Positions 1 to 11,007 of a stretch of DNA of 64,000 nucleotides are shown in pieces (positions within the stretch are counted from its first letter, which is position 1; the number at the start of each line of letters is the position of its first letter). Origin of the DNA: Methylobacterium longum (GTDB lineage Bacteria > Pseudomonadota > Alphaproteobacteria > Rhizobiales > Beijerinckiaceae); the NCBI RefSeq assembly GCF_022179385.1, contig NZ_BPQS01000019.1:41555-105554 (forward strand). The letters are read 5' to 3'. The position numbers were made by a program, and so were the translations under genes. The notes beneath the pieces are model-generated. The model made no database searches and had not been told where the DNA came from. It was given only the letters and a program-made list of their open reading frames with translations.

Positions 1-1116
1 GCAATGCGTGCCGGCGCGCACGGCGACGCCCTGCCGGTCGATCACCGTGGCGATGTCGTGGGCGTGAGCCCCCTTCATCTCGAAGGCGATGACGCCGCCC
101 TTACCGGGCGCGGTCCCGATCAGCCGCAACGCGTTCATCGCCCCGAGCCGCTCCTGCGCGTACGCGGTGAGCTTGGCCTCGTGGGCCGCGATGGCCTCGC
201 GCCCCACCGACATCATGTACTCGAGGGCGGCGCCGAGACCCACCGCCTCGATGATCGCCGGTGTTCCGGCCTCGAACCGGTGCGGCGGATCGTTGTAGGT
301 GATCGCGTCCTCGCTCACCGTCCGGATCATCTCGCCGCCGCCCTGGTAGGGTGGCAGGCGCTCCAGCCATTTCTTCTTGCCGTACAGCACGCCGATCCCG
401 GTCGGGCCGTAGACCTTGTGACCGGTGAAGACGAAGAAATCGCAGTCCAGCGCCCGCACGTCGACGGGCTGGTGGACGGAGCTCTGCGCCCCGTCGAGCA
501 GGACCGGAACGCCGTGGTCGTGGGCGATGCGCACGATCTCGGCGGCCGGCGTCACCGTGCCCAGCACGTTCGACATGTGGGTGATCGCCACCATCTTGGT
601 GCGGGGCGAGAACAGCTTCTCGTATTCCTCGATCAGGAAGTTGCCGTCATCGTCCACCGGGGCCCACTTGATCACCGCGCCGCGGCGCTCGCGCAGGAAG
701 TGCCAGGGCACGATGTTGGAGTGGTGCTCCATGATCGAGAGGATGATCTCGTCCCCCTCCCCGATCAGCCCGGCCCAACCCATCGTGGAGGCGACGAGAT
801 TGTACGCCTCGGTGGCGTTGCGGGTGAAGATGATCTCGTCGGTCGAGGCCGCGTTGAGGAACTGGCGGGTGGTCTCGCGCGCGCCCTCGAACCCTTCGGT
901 CGCGGCATTCGCCATGTAGTGCAGGCCGCGATGGACGTTGGCGTAGCCGGTCTCCATGCAGGAGACCATCGCGTCGATCACCTGCCTCGGCTTCTGCGCG
1001 GAGGCGGCGTTGTCGAGATAGACCAGCTTCTTGCCGTAGACCTGCTGCGACAAAATCGGGAAATCCCTGCGGATCGCCTCGACGTCGTAGGCCGGGGTGA
1101 GGACGGGTGCGTTCAT
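1..1116 (-). CDS. sufS: SufS cysteine desulfurase (group II), 3' end cut by window edge
   Basis: PLP-dependent desulfurase that takes sulfur from L-cysteine and passes it as persulfide to the SufBCD scaffold in the cytosol. 372 residues are visible from ATG at 1116, preceded by a GAAGG-like ribosome site. The PLP-lysine region reads FTGHKVYGPTGIGVLYGKK, and the histidine stretch SIMEHHSNIVPWHFLRERRG is typical of SufS. The frame runs off the window exactly at RAGTHC, whose last residue is the expected catalytic cysteine, so roughly 40 C-terminal residues are missing. It is the most distal visible gene of the suf operon; sufX (DUF59) and sufA would be expected beyond the edge. The identity is firm because length, motifs and operon agree. 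Confidence 0.95.
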   Translation of the reverse strand, partial: MNAPVLTPAYDVEAIRRDFPILSQQVYGKKLVYLDNAASAQKPRQVIDAMVSCMETGYANVHRGLHYMANAATEGFEGARETTRQFLNAASTDEIIFTRNATEAYNLVASTMGWAGLIGEGDEIILSIMEHHSNIVPWHFLRERRGAVIKWAPVDDDGNFLIEEYEKLFSPRTKMVAITHMSNVLGTVTPAAEIVRIAHDHGVPVLLDGAQSSVHQPVDVRALDCDFFVFTGHKVYGPTGIGVLYGKKKWLERLPPYQGGGEMIRTVSEDAITYNDPPHRFEAGTPAIIEAVGLGAALEYMMSVGREAIAAHEAKLTAYAQERLGAMNALRLIGTAPGKGGVIAFEMKGAHAHDIATVIDRQGVAVRAGTHC

Positions 1117-1316
1117 GGTCGCGACCTTCAGATGAGTTCGCCGATCCCGTAAGACCGCCTCATCCCGAGGGGCCGGGGTGAGGCGGGGGCCTCGAAGAGG
1201 CCTTTGACTGGCGCTGCGATCCCCCGGCCCTCCTGCGAGGCCCGCTGGCGCGGGCATCCGAGGATACGGGTGGGGTTCGGCGTGTCGGCCGGTCCCTGGC
1301 GAGGCCGGCCGGGTCG

Positions 1317-2639
1317 TCAGCCGCGCGCCCGCAGCCAAGCCTCGATCTCGCCGATCAGCGCCGCGCGGGCGCCCTCGTGCGTGACCGACTCGACAGCCTC
1401 GCCCACGAAGGCCTGGACCAGCAGGCTCTCGGCGATCGCGCGCGGCAGGCCGCGGGCCATCAGGTAGAACAGGAGGTCAGGATCCGGCGCGCCGCAGGTG
1501 GCTCCGTGGCCGCAGGCGACGTCGTCGGCGAAGATCTCCAACTCCGGCTTGTTCATCATCTGCCCCTCGTCGGTGAGGAGGAGGCAGTCGGACTTCATCT
1601 TGCCGTCGGTCTTCTGCGCGACCTGACGGACGATGATCTTGCCCTGGAACACCCCGGTGGCATCCCCGTCGATGATCCACTTGAACTGTTCGCGGCCGAC
1701 GCCGCCGACCGCGGCGTGGTCGGCGAGCAGCGTCGAGTCGGCGAGCTGGCCGTTGCGCAGCATGGCCGCGCCGTTCACCACCACGTTGGTGTCGTCGCCC
1801 GCGACGTGGACGTAGATCTGGTGGCGCGACAGCACCGCCCCGGTGACGAGGTTCACGGTCTCGACCTGCGCTTCGGTGTCGACCTTCAGCGACAGGGTCG
1901 ACAGGGCGATGGTGGCATCGCCCTCCTTGTTCAGGCGGGTGTGGCGGAAGACCGCCTGCGGGCCGACCACGACGTCGAGGGCGTCGTTCGGCTGGCAGGT
2001 GAGCTGGTCCGGACCCTCGTGGCTCTCCAGCAGGCTGAACTCCGCGCCTTCGCCGAGCTGGACGAGCACGCGGGTCGCCGTGGAGAACGGCGCATCGCCC
2101 GAGCCGACGAAGCGGAGATGGATCGGCCGCGCGGGCTTCGCGCCGGCGGCCACCGAGATGACCGCGCCATCCGCCAGGAACGCCGTGTTCAGCTGATAGA
2201 CCGGGTTCTCCCGGGCCTGCGGCACGGGCGCGAGCTGCGCCAGGACCACGTCACCGTTGGTCAGCGCCTCGTTCAGCGGCGTCACGCGGACCCCGTCGGG
2301 TATCGCGGCGAGGTCGGACAGTTCGCGGACCAGATGACCGTTGACGAAGGTCAGGCGCGCGGCCTCGATCCCGTCGAACCCCACGGCCCGCGCCACGGCG
2401 GCCCTGGCGGCGTCGAGGCTCGGTGCCTCGGCGGGCGGGGCGACGTCGGTGATCGCGGCGCGCAGATCGGTGTACTTGAACGCCTCCACCCGGCGGCTCG
2501 GCAGGCCGGTCGCCTCGAAGAAGCGGAACGCCTCCTCGCGGGCGATCGTCGTGTCGCTGGCGAAGCTCCGGCGCGCCGTCTCGAACAGCTTCGACAGGCC
2601 GGCCTCGGCGGGGGAGCGGAGGTTTGTGACGTCGGCCAT
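1317..2639 (-). CDS. sufD: SufD, Fe-S cluster assembly scaffold subunit
   Basis: SufD pairs with SufB in the SufBC2D complex on which nascent Fe-S clusters form; it is paralogous to SufB but not itself a desulfurase. The 440-residue product starts MADVTNLRSP and has the C-terminal beta-helix core, with the conserved stretch around QMMNKPELEIFADDVACGHG and then a helical tail ending EIEAWLRARG. The length is normal for the family. The start lies 3 bp after the sufC stop, which implies translational coupling. About 200 bp separate it from sufS, and I see no gene there. Confidence 0.96.
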   Translation of the reverse strand: MADVTNLRSPAEAGLSKLFETARRSFASDTTIAREEAFRFFEATGLPSRRVEAFKYTDLRAAITDVAPPAEAPSLDAARAAVARAVGFDGIEAARLTFVNGHLVRELSDLAAIPDGVRVTPLNEALTNGDVVLAQLAPVPQARENPVYQLNTAFLADGAVISVAAGAKPARPIHLRFVGSGDAPFSTATRVLVQLGEGAEFSLLESHEGPDQLTCQPNDALDVVVGPQAVFRHTRLNKEGDATIALSTLSLKVDTEAQVETVNLVTGAVLSRHQIYVHVAGDDTNVVVNGAAMLRNGQLADSTLLADHAAVGGVGREQFKWIIDGDATGVFQGKIIVRQVAQKTDGKMKSDCLLLTDEGQMMNKPELEIFADDVACGHGATCGAPDPDLLFYLMARGLPRAIAESLLVQAFVGEAVESVTHEGARAALIGEIEAWLRARG

Positions 2640-2642
2640 GGC

Positions 2643-3395
<753 letters not shown>

Positions 3396-3410
3396 GTCAG
3401 TCCAAGTCCT

Positions 3411-3671
3411 TCAAAACCATTCGTCCCGCATCGCCCGCAGGAGCGCGGCGGTCCCGACCGGATAGCCGGAGAGGTCGCCGATCACCGCGTCGATGCCGCA
3501 CCGGGGACAGAGGGCGGTGCCGTCATCGGCGATCCAGCCCGCGATCTCGTCCGGCGCGAAGACCGCGAGGCAGAAGAAGCATCCGCACAGGACGCTGCTC
3601 CCGACCTCGTCGGCGTGCCGCGCGCCGTGCCGATGGGCCGCGCGCAGCAGGTCGTCGTCGTATCGGCCCAG
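3411..3671 (-). CDS. Small Cys-rich protein (CxCxxC / CPRCG) between sufB and sufC, no standard start codon
   Basis: The 280 bp between sufB and sufC hold an open frame of about 86 codons ending at TGA 3411-3413. It encodes a compact protein with CGCFFC at residues 30-34 (another Cys at 29), then ALCPRCGID at 53-61 (Cys55 and Cys58), and an ending LLRAMRDEWF. Four spaced cysteines in two pairs suggest one bound metal, probably zinc. I recognise it as like small 'cytoplasmic protein' sequences with a CFxC...CPxCGID pattern, but no function is known to me. The frame opens after a TGA inside the end of sufB and contains no ATG, GTG or TTG before the conserved part. The given start is a CTG at 3671, which is a guess. 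Either a CTG start, coupling to sufB termination, or a 5' frameshift is possible. Confidence 0.6.
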   Translation of the reverse strand: MGRYDDDLLRAAHRHGARHADEVGSSVLCGCFFCLAVFAPDEIAGWIADDGTALCPRCGIDAVIGDLSGYPVGTAALLRAMRDEWF

Positions 3672-3675
3672 GCGG

Positions 3676-5145
<1,470 letters not shown>

Positions 5146-5214
5146 CAGCGTCTCCTAGGCATCTCCGGCGTCAAGGACCGGGAAGCGTCTCTCGGAAAGC
5201 GGGGGTAGCGGCCC

Positions 5215-6384
5215 TCAGGCCGCCTGTCCTCGCCGTTTATATAGGGGCTGCAAGGCCCGTTCGAAGGCGTCGAGGAAGCATGCCGCATCCGCGTCCACCG
5301 TGTTCCAGCCGAGGCTGACGCGCAGTGCTCCTCCTGCGAGGTCCGCCGCGACGCCCATCGCGGCGAGCGTGGCCGACCGCGCGACCTTGCCGGACGAGCA
5401 GGCCGAGCCCGACGACACCGCCACGCCGGCGAGGTCCAGAACGATCAGGGCCGCGGGGGCGTCCAGCCCCGGGACCGCGACGCTGAGCGTGTTGGGCAGG
5501 CGCGGGGCGCCGGCGGCGAACACCACGGCGTCGGGCGCGAGGGCCCGCACGCCGGCCTCGATCCGGTCGCGCAGGTCCGACAGGCGGGCGGCCTCCCGAT
5601 CGAGGGTCGCGCGGGCGATCCGGGCCGCCTCGCCCATGCCGACGATCGCCGGCAGGCACTCGGTGCCGCAGCGCTGCCGGCGCTCCTGGCCGCCGCCGCG
5701 CAAGAAGGCGGTCTCCAGGGTGACGCCCTCCGCGAGCACCAGGGCGCCGACGCCCTTCGGCGCCGCGAACTTGTGCCCCGACAGGGTCAGCGCGTCGAGG
5801 CCGAGCGCCGGCATGTCGAGGGGGATCTTGCCGGCCGCCTGCACGGCGTCGCTGTGGATCAGCGTCCGGCCGTGCGCCCGCGCCAGGGCGGCCACGTCGG
5901 CCAGCGGCTGAACCGCGCCGGTCTCGTTGTTGGCGGCGTGGACCGAGAGGAGGAGGGGCTGGTCCGCCAGTGCCGCGAGGCGCGTCTCCAGCGAGGCGCA
6001 GTCGATCACGCCGTCCGCGGTGACTGGCACCTCCTCCACGGCCCCGTCCGGGAACCGATGGCCCGCCGCGACGCAGGGGTGCTCCGTCGCCGTGTGGAGG
6101 AGCCGCGCGGGGGGCGGCAGACCGCGCCGCCGCAGATCGCCCGACAGGACGGCATTCGCCGCTTCGGTCCCCCCGCTGGTGAAGATCACCTGCTCGGGGC
6201 GGACGTTCACGAGCTCGGCCACCCGCGCACGGGCTTCCTCCAGCGCGGCCCTGGCGGCGCGACCCTCCGCGTGGATCGAGGAGGGATTTCCGGGGAGCGT
6301 GAGCGCGCGCGCGACCGCCGCCGCGACGGCCGGACGAACCGGGGCGGTTGCGTTGTAGTCGAGATAGGCGCGTGCCCGGCTCAT
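5215..6384 (-). CDS. NifS/IscS-like (group I) cysteine desulfurase, first gene of the suf operon
   Basis: PLP enzyme that converts cysteine to alanine and releases persulfide sulfur. From the preferred ATG at 6384 (MSRARAYLDYNATAPVRP) it is 389 residues; an upstream in-frame ATG at 6438 would add 18 atypical residues. The PLP lysine is in LSGHKFAAPKGVGALV, and the catalytic cysteine is in the flexible-loop motif SSGSACSSGK, the group I form, unlike the RAGTHC of SufS at the other end of the operon. This matches the sufS2-sufBCD-sufS1 order described in Rhizobiales. It is probably transcribed from the iron-controlled promoter around 6.5 kb. Confidence 0.92.
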   Translation of the reverse strand: MSRARAYLDYNATAPVRPAVAAAVARALTLPGNPSSIHAEGRAARAALEEARARVAELVNVRPEQVIFTSGGTEAANAVLSGDLRRRGLPPPARLLHTATEHPCVAAGHRFPDGAVEEVPVTADGVIDCASLETRLAALADQPLLLSVHAANNETGAVQPLADVAALARAHGRTLIHSDAVQAAGKIPLDMPALGLDALTLSGHKFAAPKGVGALVLAEGVTLETAFLRGGGQERRQRCGTECLPAIVGMGEAARIARATLDREAARLSDLRDRIEAGVRALAPDAVVFAAGAPRLPNTLSVAVPGLDAPAALIVLDLAGVAVSSGSACSSGKVARSATLAAMGVAADLAGGALRVSLGWNTVDADAACFLDAFERALQPLYKRRGQAA

Positions 6385-6531
6385 CCGTGTTCCGTCGAAG
6401 CCTCTGCTGCGGCGCGTCACAATTCCTTGCCCGCGCACCCGCTCGCCGTGCTAAGGCGCGCCGAGAGAATGAGATCCTGCCGACCGAGAGTGGCCGGCGC
6501 GACAGCCGACACGATGCATCGAGCTGCTTCT

Positions 6532-6564
6532 TTAGAACTGTTCTAATCGACTAGAACTGTTCTA
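6532..6564. promoter_or_regulatory. Two tandem Irr boxes (iron control elements) in the suf/hydrolase divergent region
   Basis: Two perfect palindromes are visible: TTAGAACTGTTCTAA (6532-6546) and TAGAACTGTTCTA (6552-6564), with centres 19 bp apart. They fit the alphaproteobacterial Irr box pattern TTTAGAA-N3-TTCTAAA as I know it. They lie about 150 bp upstream of the first suf gene and about 85-115 bp upstream of the divergent hydrolase. In Rhizobiales, Irr commonly represses suf under iron limitation. Which of the two promoters is controlled cannot be read from the sequence. Confidence 0.75.
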
Positions 6565-6648
6565 AGACCGCTTTTATGGTGCGGGCGCGATGAGTCAAGG
6601 CTGTCGCGCCGGTCGCTGTTGGACGATCCCGAGCGTGAGAGACGAGCG

Positions 6649-7305
6649 ATGCCCGAAGTCATCTTCACCGGTCCTGCCGGCCGCCTGGAAGGTCGATACC
6701 AAGCCCCCAAGAAGCGCGGCGCGCCGATCGCCATCATCCTGCACCCGCATCCGCAATTCGGGGGCACGATGAACAACCAGATCGTGTATAACCTCTTCTA
6801 CACGTTCGCCAATCGCGGCTTCGCGGCCCTGCGCTTCAACTTCCGCGGCGTCGGCCGCAGCCAGGGCGCCTTCGACCACGGCTCGGGTGAGCTGTCCGAC
6901 GCGGCGGCCGCGCTCGACTGGGTGCAGTCGGTCAATCCCGAAGCGAAGTCCTGCTGGATCGCCGGCGTGTCGTTCGGCTCGTGGATCGGCATGCAGCTGC
7001 TGATGCGCCGCCCCGAGATCGAGGGCTTCATCTCCATCGCCGCGATGGCGAACCGCTACGACTTCACCTTCCTGGCCCCCTGCCCGTCGTCCGGCCTGTT
7101 CGTCCACGGCTCCGAGGACCGGGTGGCGCCGGCGCGCGAGGTCATGCCGGTGATCGAGAAGGTGAAGACCCAGAAGGGAGTCATCATCGAGCATCAGATG
7201 GTCGAGGGCGCGAACCATTTCTTCGACGGGCGCGTCGACGAACTCACCCAGACGGTGGACACGTACCTCGACAAGCGCCTCGGCAAGCGCGAAGAGGCAG
7301 CCTGA
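6649..7305 (+). CDS. Alpha/beta hydrolase (dienelactone-hydrolase-like)
   Basis: Cytosolic serine hydrolase of 218 residues from the ATG at 6649 (MPEVIFTGPAGRLEG); an in-frame ATG at 6619 is possible but lacks conserved sequence. The HPHPQFGGTMNN loop after strand 3, the nucleophile elbow GVSFGSWIG, the acid in HGSEDRVAP and the histidine in EGANHFFDGRVDEL complete the triad. No signal peptide is seen. Its substrate is unknown; relatives are annotated only as hydrolases. It is divergent from the suf operon and shares the upstream region with the Irr boxes. Confidence 0.85.
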   Translation: MPEVIFTGPAGRLEGRYQAPKKRGAPIAIILHPHPQFGGTMNNQIVYNLFYTFANRGFAALRFNFRGVGRSQGAFDHGSGELSDAAAALDWVQSVNPEAKSCWIAGVSFGSWIGMQLLMRRPEIEGFISIAAMANRYDFTFLAPCPSSGLFVHGSEDRVAPAREVMPVIEKVKTQKGVIIEHQMVEGANHFFDGRVDELTQTVDTYLDKRLGKREEAA

Positions 7306-7315
7306 CGCAGCCGGC

Positions 7316-7335
7316 CCCCGCGCCTTGACGCGGGG
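7316..7335 (+). terminator. Possible terminator hairpin after the hydrolase gene
   Basis: CCCCGCG and CGCGGGG form a perfect 7-bp stem with a 6-base loop, starting 11 bp after the hydrolase stop. There is no T-run after it, so intrinsic termination is uncertain; it may only stabilise the transcript end. Confidence 0.3.
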
Positions 7336-7391
7336 AGCCCCAGAGGAATACGGCGCGGGTTTCGGAATTGAGACACACCTCCGCAGGTCTG

Positions 7392-7778
7392 ATGTCAGAT
7401 AGCCCGTCCGACCAACCCGTCGTGCTCCTCGTGGAAGACGACGGCCTCCTGCTGATGGAGGCCTCGGACACGCTGGCGGATGCCGGCTTCACCGTCGTGG
7501 AGGCCAGCCACGCCGACAAGGCGCTGAAGGTCCTCGAGAACCGCGACGATGTCGGCGTCCTGATGACGGATGTCGACATGCCGCAGGGCTCGATGGACGG
7601 GTTCGCCCTCGCCCGCCTCGTCGCGCACCGCTGGCCGTCGATTCCGGTCCTGGTGGTGTCCGGCATGGGCACGCCGGGTCCCAACGACATGCCGGAGGGC
7701 GCGCGCTTCATCCCGAAGCCCTACGAGCCGACGACCCTGGTCCGGACCCTTCAGGCCTTCATCAGCCGCGCGGCTTGA
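7392..7778 (+). CDS. Single-domain response regulator (CheY-like receiver)
   Basis: 128 residues from the ATG at 7392 form one receiver domain and nothing else. The acidic pair is in VLLVEDDGLL, the phospho-acceptor is Asp60 in LMTDVDMPQ, and the conserved lysine is in RFIPKPYEP. There is no DNA-binding or enzymatic output domain, so it must act through a partner protein. No kinase gene lies beside it; the closest in the window is the hybrid kinase at 25.7 kb, which carries its own receiver. Single-domain receivers of this type are common in Methylobacterium. Confidence 0.9.
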   Translation: MSDSPSDQPVVLLVEDDGLLLMEASDTLADAGFTVVEASHADKALKVLENRDDVGVLMTDVDMPQGSMDGFALARLVAHRWPSIPVLVVSGMGTPGPNDMPEGARFIPKPYEPTTLVRTLQAFISRAA

Positions 7779-7836
7779 CGCGCCGATCGGCGCGGGTTCA
7801 CCCGCGGTCCCGGCACCGAACACCCGACCGGGGATC

Positions 7837-9129
7837 ATGACGGACGAGAACCGACCGCACCGTTTCGCGACCCGGGCGATCCATGCCGGCGCGGCGCCGG
7901 ATCCCGCCACCGGCGCGCGGGTCCAGCCGATCTACTTCACCAACGGCTTCGTCTTCGACTCAACCGAGCAGGCGGCCGACATCTTCGCCGGTCGCCGCAC
8001 CGGCTTCTCGTATTCCCGCGGCTCGAACCCGACGGTCGCCGCACTGGAGCGCCGCATCGCCGATCTCGAGGGTGCGAAGGCCGCGGTGGCGGTCTCCTCG
8101 GGGCAGTCGGCCATGCTGCTCGTCCTGATGACCCTGATGAGGAGCGGCGACGCCTACGTCGCCTCCCCGCGCCTGTTCGGCGGGTCGCTCGGCCTGATGC
8201 GCCGCCTCGACGGGCGCTACGACTTGAAGCCCCGCTTCGCCGCCGGCATGACGCCGGAGGAGTTCGAGGCGGCGATCACGCCGGAATGCCGGGCGATCGT
8301 CTGCGAATCGATCGTGAATCCCTGCGCGTCCGTGATGGACCTCGCGGGGATCGCCGCTGTCGCCCGCCGCCACGGGCTGCCGCTGGTGGTGGACAACACC
8401 CTCGCGTCCCCGGCCCTGATCCGGCCGATCGAGCACGGCGCCGACATCGTCGTGCACTCGACATCGAAGTTCCTGGGCGGCTCCGGCCAGACCATCGGGG
8501 GCGTGATCTGCGATGCCGGCCGCTTCGACTGGGCGAGGACGGGGGGCTACAACCTGATCACCGAGCCCTGGCCGGATTACGACGGGCTGGTTCTGACCCA
8601 GGCTTTTCCGGAGACCCCGTTCGCGGCGGCCTGCCGGTTCTTCGGCCTGCGCGACCTCGGGCCCGGCCTGTCGCCGATGAACGCGTTCCTGACGCTCACG
8701 GGCATCGAGACCCTGCCGCTGCGCATGGAGCGGCACTGCGCCAACGCCCGGGCGGTGGCGGCCTTCCTGAAGGATCATCCCGCGGTGGCCCGGGTGAGCT
8801 ACCCGCTTCTGCCGGGCCAGCCCGGGGAAGAGCTCGCCCGGCGCTACACGCCGGCCGGGCCGGGCTCGATCTTCACTGTCGCGCTGAAGGGCGGCGAGGC
8901 GGCGGCGCTCCGATGCATCGCCGCCCTGGAGCTGATCTCGCACCTCGTGAACATCGGCGAGATCAAGTCGCTGGTGATCCACCCGTCCTCGACCACGCAC
9001 CGGCAGTTGCCGGAGCACGAGAAGGCCGCCGCGCAGGTCGGGCCCGAGACCGTCCGGCTGTCGATCGGCCTGGAGAACGAGGCCGACCTGATCGCCGACC
9101 TCCGGCAGGCGCTGGACAGCCTGGGCTGA
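7837..9129 (+). CDS. O-acetylhomoserine/O-succinylhomoserine sulfhydrylase (Cys/Met metabolism PLP enzyme)
   Basis: PLP enzyme that makes homocysteine (or a thioether) from an activated homoserine and sulfide in methionine synthesis. It has 430 residues from the ATG at 7837 (MTDENRPHRFATRAIHAG). The PLP lysine is in VVHSTSKFLGG, and GFSYSRGSNPTVAALERR is the phosphate-binding neighbourhood of the Cys/Met family. The C-terminal HPSSTTHRQL is typical of MetY/MetZ enzymes. The length fits MetY slightly better than MetZ, and substrate preference cannot be fixed from sequence alone. It lies 58 bp after the response regulator and is likely monocistronic. Confidence 0.88.
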   Translation: MTDENRPHRFATRAIHAGAAPDPATGARVQPIYFTNGFVFDSTEQAADIFAGRRTGFSYSRGSNPTVAALERRIADLEGAKAAVAVSSGQSAMLLVLMTLMRSGDAYVASPRLFGGSLGLMRRLDGRYDLKPRFAAGMTPEEFEAAITPECRAIVCESIVNPCASVMDLAGIAAVARRHGLPLVVDNTLASPALIRPIEHGADIVVHSTSKFLGGSGQTIGGVICDAGRFDWARTGGYNLITEPWPDYDGLVLTQAFPETPFAAACRFFGLRDLGPGLSPMNAFLTLTGIETLPLRMERHCANARAVAAFLKDHPAVARVSYPLLPGQPGEELARRYTPAGPGSIFTVALKGGEAAALRCIAALELISHLVNIGEIKSLVIHPSSTTHRQLPEHEKAAAQVGPETVRLSIGLENEADLIADLRQALDSLG

Positions 9130-9410
9130 GGATCGGCCCGTCGGTGAGGCCGCCGGATCGCCGCCGGCGGCGGCGCGCATGCCGATCTCCGGCCGGTGAC
9201 GGTCCGCCGATCGCTTCTCGCGCCCGAACCCGATGGCGGTGAGGCATGGGGCGGCCTCGAACGAACCCTCCCGCCGGCGCGCGATCCCCGGAGGTCTCCC
9301 CCGAGGCTGTGCGCCCGCACCTCAGGCTGCAGGCGCGGAGGGGAGCGGGCACGTTCGGGACCGGACGGGGCGCGGGACGTGCCGCGCTCCCATGACCCGA
9401 CCGGCCTGTC

Positions 9411-10580
9411 TCACCGCCGCCGCTCCAGAATCGAGACGTAATTGGCAACCGCCGCCCCGCCCATGTTGAAGATCCCGGCGAGCTCCGCTCCCGGCACCTG
9501 CATCTCGCCCGCCTCGCTCATGAGCTGAAGGCAGGCCATCACGTGCATGGATACGCCGGTCGCGCCCACCGGATGACCCTTGGCCTTCAGGCCGCCGGAC
9601 GGGTTGATCGGGAGCCGGCCCCCCTTCTCGGCCAGCCCCTCGCGCACCACGCGGTAGCCCTCGCCCGGGGCGGCGAGGCCCATCGCCTCGTACTCGATCA
9701 ATTCCGCGATGGTGAAGCAGTCGTGGGTCTCCACGAAGGAGAGGTCGTCGTTGCCGATCCCCGCCTGAGCCCGCGCCTTCTCCCAGGCGAGGCGGGCCCC
9801 CTCGAACGCGGCCGGATCGCGGCGCGACAGGGGCAGGATGTCGTTGACATGGGCCCGGGCGCGGAAGCCGACCGCCCGCTCCAGGGTTTCGGCGGTCTCG
9901 GCATCGGCCACGACCAGCGCGGCCGCGCCGTCCGAGATCAACGAGCAGTCCGTGCGCCGCAGGGGCGCCGCGACATAGGGGTTCTTTTCCGAGACCCGGT
10001 TGCAGAACTCGAAGCCGAGGTCCTTGCGCAGTTGCGCGTAGGGGTTGGCGACGCCGTTGCGGTGGTTCTTGGCGGCGATCCGGGCCAGCTCCTCGCTGCG
10101 GTCGCCGAAGCGCTGGAAGTAGCCCGCCGCGATCCGGCCGAACACGCCGGCGAAACCGCCCTCGATGTCGGCCTCCTCCTTGCGGTAGGAGGCGCCGAGG
10201 AGGATGTCGCCGGTCTCGGCCACGGACTTGGCCGTCATCTTCTCGGCGCCGACCACCAGGGCGATCCGGCCCCGGCCGCTGTCGACGAAGTCGAGGGCGG
10301 CGTAGAGGGCCGCCGAGCCGGTGGCGCAGGCGTTCTCCACGTGCGTGGCGGGCGCGTGGGCGAGGCCCGGCCGGTTCACCGCCACGAGCGAGCCCTCGAA
10401 GCCCTGCTTCGAGAAGCCGGTGTTCATCGAGCCCACGTAGATGCCGTCGACCTGGGAGTCCTCGACGCCGGCATGGGCCAGCGCCTCGCCGGAGACGCGG
10501 GCGATCAGCCCCTCGACATCCGGTTCCTCAAGCTTGCCGAAGGGCGTGTGGGCCCAGCCCACGATGCAGGCGCGCGTCAT
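9411..10580 (-). CDS. SCP-x/non-decarboxylating-type thiolase (acetyl-CoA acetyltransferase family)
   Basis: 389-residue thiolase-fold protein. The nucleophile cysteine is in THVENACATGSAAL, the first histidine in ETHDCFTIAE, and the second in GGLKAKGHPVGATG. The usual second catalytic cysteine region reads FNMGGAAVANY without a cysteine, which is typical of the SCP-2/SCP-x thiolase branch rather than PhaA/FadA. It therefore probably acts on branched or aromatic acyl-CoAs, possibly with a DUF35 OB-fold partner, which is absent here. It converges with the sulfhydrylase gene across a 281-bp gap with no gene. Confidence 0.85.
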   Translation of the reverse strand: MTRACIVGWAHTPFGKLEEPDVEGLIARVSGEALAHAGVEDSQVDGIYVGSMNTGFSKQGFEGSLVAVNRPGLAHAPATHVENACATGSAALYAALDFVDSGRGRIALVVGAEKMTAKSVAETGDILLGASYRKEEADIEGGFAGVFGRIAAGYFQRFGDRSEELARIAAKNHRNGVANPYAQLRKDLGFEFCNRVSEKNPYVAAPLRRTDCSLISDGAAALVVADAETAETLERAVGFRARAHVNDILPLSRRDPAAFEGARLAWEKARAQAGIGNDDLSFVETHDCFTIAELIEYEAMGLAAPGEGYRVVREGLAEKGGRLPINPSGGLKAKGHPVGATGVSMHVMACLQLMSEAGEMQVPGAELAGIFNMGGAAVANYVSILERRR

Positions 10581-11007
10581 CCGGTCCTCTCCCTGGTCGC
10601 GTCGTGACGATGGGCCCGCCGCCGTCCGCGATCAAGCGGCGTCGGACGCGAAGGCCTGCGACGCCGCTCCCGCGCGCAAGCCTGTCCGGGGGCCAGCGTG
10701 GCGGCCCCTGTGTCGGCCAGCGTGTCGGCCGGGACCCGCCGTCGCGCCGGCTCCGCACGTCGCTCCGCGCCTCGGGCCCGACGGGACCCGAGACTGCGCC
10801 GGCATCCTGGTCCGGCGCCGCCGGGCCGCAGAGGCCGGAGCGGAGCCGGTCCACGTCTTAGGACGGGCGCAGGACGATCTGGGACCGCTGACCCGGAGGT
10901 CGGCCTGCGCCGGGGCGTCGGCGCACGATCCGGCATCCGCACCCGGCGAATCGTAGCGCGCGCCGATTGCGGCGGCGCGCTCGCGCGGCCGATCCGGCGC
11001 GGTCCGG
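10581..11007. other. Gene-free 427-bp interval
   Basis: This lies between the dehydratase stop and the thiolase start, both on the minus strand. The open frames here are short, very arginine/proline-rich and match no family I know. It probably carries the thiolase promoter, but no clear -35/-10 or operator was seen. Confidence 0.5.

Noticed and set aside
7316..7335. Strong intrinsic terminator after the hydrolase gene
   Set aside because: No T-run follows the stem, so it is listed only as a low-confidence hairpin.
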